From the NCBI RefSeq assembly GCF_002295065.1, contig NZ_NSGG01000003.1, forward strand, positions 1 through 64,000: a stretch of DNA of 64,000 bases, written 5' to 3'. Positions 62,808-64,000 of the stretch are shown one piece after another. A program made the position numbers and the translations under genes. The notes beneath the pieces were generated by a model that made no database searches, had not been told where the DNA came from, and saw nothing but the letters and a program-made list of their open reading frames with translations. The number at the start of each line of letters is the position of its first letter. Positions within the stretch are counted from its first letter, which is position 1. Source of the stretch: Mesorhizobium sp. WSM3859 (GTDB lineage Bacteria; Pseudomonadota; Alphaproteobacteria; Rhizobiales; Rhizobiaceae).

Positions 62808-63818
62808 TCACGCGCCGGTCTTCTTTTCGACATGGCCGCCGAAGGCATAGCGCATGGCGGACAGGAGCTTGTCGGCGAATTGCGATTCGCCCTGCGAGGA
62901 GAAGCGGTCGAACAGCGCCGACGACAGCACCGGCGCAGGCACGCCGGTGTCGATCGCCGCCTTCAGCGTCCAGCGTCCTTCGCCGGAATCGGAGACGCGG
63001 CCGCCGAACTGGGCGAGCGACGGATCGCTCTTCAGCGCGCCGGCGGTGAGATCGAGCAGCCAGGAACCGATGACGCTGCCGTGCCGCCAGACCTCGGCGA
63101 CCGCGGGCAGGTCGACATCGAACTGGTAATATTGCGGGCTTTCGAGCGGGCTCGTCTCGGCGTCGGCGGTGCGCTGCCTTTTGCCGGCATTGGCCGACTT
63201 CAGGATGTTCATGCCCTCGGCATAGGCGGCCATGACGCCGTATTCGATGCCGTTGTGCACCATCTTGACGAAATGGCCGGCGCCGCTCGGGCCGCAATGC
63301 AGATAGCCGAAAGCCGCCGTCCCGTCGTCCTTCGACGGGTTGGCGCCGGCGTCCGGACCCGGCGCCAGCGTGGCGAAGACCGAATCGAGATGCTTCACCG
63401 CCTCGTCCGGGCCGCCGATCATCAGGCAGTAGCCGCGCTCGAGACCCCAGACGCCGCCGCTGGTGCCGACATCGACGAAGTTGATGCCCTTCACCGCCAG
63501 CTCGGCCGCCTGGTCGACGGCATCGTGATAGTAGGAATTGCCGCCGTCGATGATGATGTCGCCCGGCTCCATCAGCGCCGCCACCTGGTCGACGATCCTG
63601 CCGGTGATCGCGGCCGGCAGCATGAGCCACGCGCAGCGCGGCTTGGCGAGCTTGCCGACGAACTCCTCCAGCGAGGCGGCGCCCACGGCGCCGTCCTTGA
63701 CCATGCCGGCGACGCTTGCCGAATTGATGTCGTAGACGACACATTCATGGCCGTCGCGCATCAGGCGCCGCACCATGTTGGCGCCCATCCTGCCCAGTCC
63801 CATCATTCCGATCTGCAT
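62808..63818 (-). CDS. gnd: 6-phosphogluconate dehydrogenase, short decarboxylating type
   Basis: The 336-residue product begins [20 protein letters not shown], with the NAD(P) site, and contains the substrate-site [19 protein letters not shown] and [19 protein letters not shown]. The length, shorter than the E. coli enzyme by about 130 residues, matches the GndA/YqeC-like group, often NAD-linked. It starts the gnd-zwf run, with 13 bases to zwf. Together they would make ribulose 5-phosphate through the oxidative pentose phosphate pathway. Confidence 0.92.
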   Translation of the reverse strand: MQIGMMGLGRMGANMVRRLMRDGHECVVYDINSASVAGMVKDGAVGAASLEEFVGKLAKPRCAWLMLPAAITGRIVDQVAALMEPGDIIIDGGNSYYHDAVDQAAELAVKGINFVDVGTSGGVWGLERGYCLMIGGPDEAVKHLDSVFATLAPGPDAGANPSKDDGTAAFGYLHCGPSGAGHFVKMVHNGIEYGVMAAYAEGMNILKSANAGKRQRTADAETSPLESPQYYQFDVDLPAVAEVWRHGSVIGSWLLDLTAGALKSDPSLAQFGGRVSDSGEGRWTLKAAIDTGVPAPVLSSALFDRFSSQGESQFADKLLSAMRYAFGGHVEKKTGA

Positions 63819-63851
63819 GGTTTCATCCCGATTGCTTGAGGAAAGAAGAAT

Positions 63852-64000
63852 TCACTGGCCGTTTGGCTGGTCGATCGCGACGGTGAAGTCGACATTCTCC
63901 CAATGCATCGCTTCCGGCCAGAAAAAAGTGAAGACGATGGTGGTTCCAGGCTTCAGGCCGGCCACCGGCAAATCCACTAGATGGATGCCGAACGCATTTT
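63852..64000 (-). CDS. C-terminal end of an unidentified protein, possibly GH15 glucoamylase-type
   Basis: The frame enters at the right window edge and reads KNAFGIHLVDLPVAGLKPGT then TIVFTFFWPEAMHWENVDFT and QPNGQ to a TGA. This end, with a strand such as IVFTFFWPE and VDFTVAI, resembles the C-terminal beta part of glucan 1,4-alpha-glucosidases. The assignment is weak because the catalytic domain is outside the window. The position next to gnd-zwf agrees with glucose metabolism. Confidence 0.45.
   Translation of the reverse strand, partial: NAFGIHLVDLPVAGLKPGTTIVFTFFWPEAMHWENVDFTVAIDQPNGQ

Noticed and set aside
60893..63049. 718-codon open frame opposite the ROK kinase, zwf and gnd
   Set aside because: Spans three real genes on the other strand with no recognisable protein.

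Overview
The window reads as chromosomal DNA of a Mesorhizobium (Rhizobiales, Alphaproteobacteria). The evidence is the high GC, a cyclic-nucleotide-gated K+ channel at 44125-45195 that closely matches the M. loti channel MloK1 (as I remember that protein), a MucR/Ros regulator, a CtrA-type box before ftsK, an alphaproteobacterial hemC-hemD-mitofilin-hemY run, and several families of rhizobial intergenic palindromes. Identifications come from reading the sequence and from memory of protein families; nothing was searched.

Layout. 0-0.6 kb: the 3' part of an IS4-type transposase with a frameshift. 0.6-27.2 kb: mainly conserved genes: osmC, ubiH-type hydroxylase and tesB, the nitrogen genes glnK-amtB behind an NtrC/sigma-54 promoter, ftsK, a LolA-like carrier, xthA, a cNMP-binding protein with a CenR/OtpR-like response regulator, a LysR regulator, the tsaD-gpsA-yciI-EVE-methyltransferase run, and hemC-hemD-mic60-hemY-terB-GATase. 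Five copies of one palindromic element lie in this part; four sit at or within a few bases of a stop codon.

27.2-57.2 kb looks accessory: codon use seems more relaxed by eye, and signalling proteins and gene fragments are common. It carries two class III adenylate cyclases with TolB-like and TPR parts; a winged-helix/NTPase/TPR regulator divergent from an epoxide-hydrolase-type operon (two alpha/beta hydrolases, a DUF6130-like protein, a VOC protein, an Ohr-like protein without its peroxidatic cysteine); an RND efflux pump with its adaptor; the second cyclase divergent from the MloK1-type channel; a 1601-residue winged-helix / cyclase-like / STAND NTPase / WD40 protein; a DUF1194 VWA protein; a pentapeptide-repeat protein; and a frameshifted permease-GGDEF-EAL fusion. 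Fragments of a GATase gene and of mucR lie here, while the intact relatives lie elsewhere in the window.

57.3-64 kb returns to core functions: an MFS exporter, a PLP aminotransferase, MucR, and a sugar-phosphate cluster gnd-zwf-ROK glucokinase followed by the 3' end of what may be a glucoamylase-type gene.

The strongest candidates for something undescribed are the STAND/WD40 protein with a cyclase domain that has lost its catalytic residues, the cyclase/cAMP-channel divergent pair, and the stop-codon-associated palindromes whose outer arms differ between copies yet stay self-complementary. No tRNA, rRNA or CRISPR array was seen.
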